Part shown: piece by piece, positions 61,892-64,000 of the stretch | Numbering within the stretch: the first letter of the stretch is position 1 | Layout: every line of letters starts with the position of its first letter | Origin: Streblospio benedicti | Lineage: Eukaryota > Annelida > Polychaeta > Spionida > Spionidae | DNA length: 64,000 nucleotides | NCBI GenBank assembly: GCA_019095985.1 | Contig: CM032662.1 | Span: 5,896,487-5,960,486, forward strand | Direction: 5' to 3' | Translations under genes and position numbers: made by a program | Notes under the pieces: generated by a model | What the model saw: only the letters and a program-made list of their open reading frames with translations | What the model was told of the DNA's origin: nothing | Databases searched by the model: none

Positions 61892-64000
61892 CGTCAAATG
61901 AGAGACAGAGTAGTCGGGCATCCAGCGCGCGGCAGGCGGGAGTCGACCCAGGGCCATGGCGAGGGCACGAGTGTAGTGGGCGCGGTTGCCGCAGCACAGA
62001 CCAATGTACCTACATGATGCAAACAGATCCTAATCAATCTGTTTCAAACAATGCATTGACGTTTATTTGAAGCCAATCTGGAACGCTTTCACTCCACCCG
62101 GCTTCTGAGTCAGTGTGCCGTCTATTCGTCACAGGATAGTGGTGTGACGTATTTTAAAACAGAATGATTATGTATAAAACTTGAACATATGACTATCCAA
62201 CATGACGCTAGGTCAGTGGCTAAGGTGTGGAACTTGGATAAATTTGTAACTCACTAGACATTGTTCTTATTACATGCTTGTAACTTTCTGGACGTGATAT
62301 ATACTGGTTTCTTGCTGCACGATGTTCTTATGTTTTCATTGACATAACCATGGCCTCAGTGTGTTTTCACCTGAATTGATTGGGCTTGAAGGATCAGATT
62401 TTGTTCAAAATGTGAATATAACTTAATGTACCCTGCGCTTTTTGTGTTTGTGACATGGTATGTTTGTCCATGGTATTTGTGAGCCATGTCCTAGATGTAT
62501 TCATATACACAACTGTGTCCCCTTATATTGAGCTTTAAATGTATAGTTAATTAAGCTTATAACCATTTCCATGTACATTTATGCACATTATCATAAATAT
62601 ATATGATTCTCATAGCTCAAGCTATTCCTCAAATGTAAACCTTTCACCAAATGTAAACTAAACCTGTCCTACTGCAAGTCGGTGGACATTGTCCCTGCTA
62701 TTTTTGTGACTCAATGAACTATAAGATAATTATCCTTGTTAGGTTTGTGAATCATGTCCTGTTTAATACTCACTGGACCATGTCCTTGATTTCCTCTGTC
62801 CACTTGGCGACGTGTGAGCGTGAGCACAGCCAGGCGTCGGTGTCGTTGGGGAAGGCACGGCGGCCCGTCACCTCGTCCACCAGGTCCGTGTAGCAGGGAG
62901 CCTCCGTGGTGGTGCGGTACGGGTTGGGCAGGCAGGCCAGCGGGCCCTACAATCATCGGGCTCTCCAACTTGGTGATTGTAAATGTAAATGTACTTATTT
63001 ACAGTCGCAATTCACAGTTTGTCATGCTCGAGTGACTTTACATCTATACCAGATCTTTGAAATTCTTGTCACGCTATATTTTGCTCAACTCCCTGGGGAT
63101 CATACAGCACATTGCTACCATAGCCCAGACCTGCTTATCACTCACATTAGCATTTACATACGTGACCTGTACCTATCTAATATGTAGTGTGCAACCTTTT
63201 AGAGGTAAGTTTGCTCAACGCTTACCATCAGAACCGAATCAAAATCGAACCCACGACCGTCTGGTCACATGTCCAACAACTTATTCATTCGGCCAAGGAA
63301 GCACTTGGTAGGTGGTAGAAAGATCATAGAACAGCACAGCACCGACAGCCGATTCAAGTGGTAAAATCATGCTAGTAGTTATATCCATTGGCCCTCTGCC
63401 GGCTTGTAAGTTAAGGCTGGATGGTTCTAATATTGAAATTGGGCAGTTGCGTATTTACGACTTCTTTGTCCTGAGTGACCACCTTAACGACATCCTTAAC
63501 ACGTTTGGGGTCATTTCACCTCACTCACTGCCTTGACCATTATTCTTACCTTAAAAACTTCCTTCAGCTGTTTGACCATTTCCCTGTGCATACCTCTCTG
63601 ACCTCTTTGACTATGGAGTCCAACTACTATTCAGACAATGGTGTCTGGCCTTGTGGTGGGATCATCATGATCATTTTGACCGTAAGTCTCACCTTACAGA
63701 CTTCTCTTACAAACTTCGCTGAGTTGTTTGACTAGAGTGGCCATAAATGTGCTACAGCAACCTATCCTGTATGCAGCCAGTGTTCTATGCTCCCCAGGGA
63801 AATGAAAAAAAACGTAGAGTTTAAGTGCCAAAGACGCTTATGACCTGGTATAAATGAGTTGACTGAACAGTACTCCTGGATAGTAGACTGTAAACTCCGA
63901 CATTTACATTTACATTTATTACCTTGCAGACTTCCCTGAGCTGTTTGATCAGTGGGACCATGGAGTCAAGTCCACGTCCACAGTTGAGGCCCACCACATC
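61892..64000 (-). CDS. Homocysteine S-methyltransferase (BHMT-like), partial
   Basis: Three minus-strand exons: 64000-63923 (cut by the window edge), 62946-62774 and 62009-61892. Phases agree (0, 2, 0). The first holds VVGLNCGRGLDS, the GxNC zinc-ligand motif. The second reads CLPNPYRTTTEAPCYTDL. The third starts YIGLCCGNRAHYTRALA, carrying the paired zinc cysteines of the family's GGCCG motif, with the second glycine replaced by leucine. Such enzymes move a methyl group to homocysteine using a zinc-bound thiol. The N-terminal barrel half lies beyond the window. A short segment before YIG seems two to four residues shorter than in BHMT. The true C-terminus is unclear because the donor after the last exon is duplicated. 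Confidence 0.8.
62983..63307 (-). mobile_element. tRNA-derived SINE in an intron of the BHMT-like gene
   Basis: Same family as 5407-5731. The A box is seen as TTCGGCCAAGG and the B box as AATCGAACCC on the plus strand, with the tail at the 62983 side. Confidence 0.75.
63540..63745 (-). pseudogene. Relic copies of a BHMT-like exon
   Basis: Two degraded stretches (about 63547-63600 and 63690-63740) resemble the end and donor of the exon at 63923-64000: CTGAGCTGTTTGA-like motifs next to CTTACCTT or CACCTTAC. They are too decayed to code. Confidence 0.4.

Overview
The window is eukaryotic, AT-rich, intron-rich and full of mobile DNA. Secreted C1q-domain genes, a long string of Notch-type EGF exons, tRNA-derived SINEs, Penelope-like and Ty3/Gypsy elements and many foldback repeats together suggest a marine invertebrate, most likely a mollusc. 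No species can be named from the sequence alone. Two runs of exactly 100 N (10838-10937 and 25379-25478) are scaffold gaps.

Left part (1-21 kb). A segmental inverted duplication dominates: arm 1938-7411 is repeated in reverse at 15684-20975 around an 8.3 kb spacer. Each arm carries one five-exon C1q gene. The left gene (minus strand) reads intact as a 207-residue protein with signal peptide, short coiled coil and C1q domain. The right gene (plus strand) has frameshifts in exons 1 and 2 and is probably a pseudogene. Because the arms are paralogous, each serves as an empty-site control for the other. This shows a PIF/Harbinger-type MITE with TTA target duplications and a hairpin-repeat monomer that entered only the left arm. 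The spacer holds microsatellites and a broken Ty3/Gypsy fossil.

Middle (21-29 kb). A GC-rich foldback element is followed by a rearranged Ty3/Gypsy fossil between two related LTRs, a scaffold gap, and a third 5'-truncated Ty3/Gypsy remnant.

Right part (29-55 kb). One large minus-strand gene runs from a signal-peptide exon at 55134 to at least 29414. I find 23 exons: 21 EGF-like modules and one unrelated cysteine module, all joined in phase 1. Several exons are recent tandem duplicates. Its introns hold Penelope-like fragments, a TTAA-flanked DNA element with a pogo-like MITE nested inside, tandem hairpin repeats and SINEs. The last exon is not found.

End (55-64 kb). Mostly non-coding DNA with a 152-bp near-perfect palindrome, then the 3' part of a minus-strand homocysteine S-methyltransferase (BHMT-like) gene that runs off the window and has a 51-bp tandem duplication of a splice donor.
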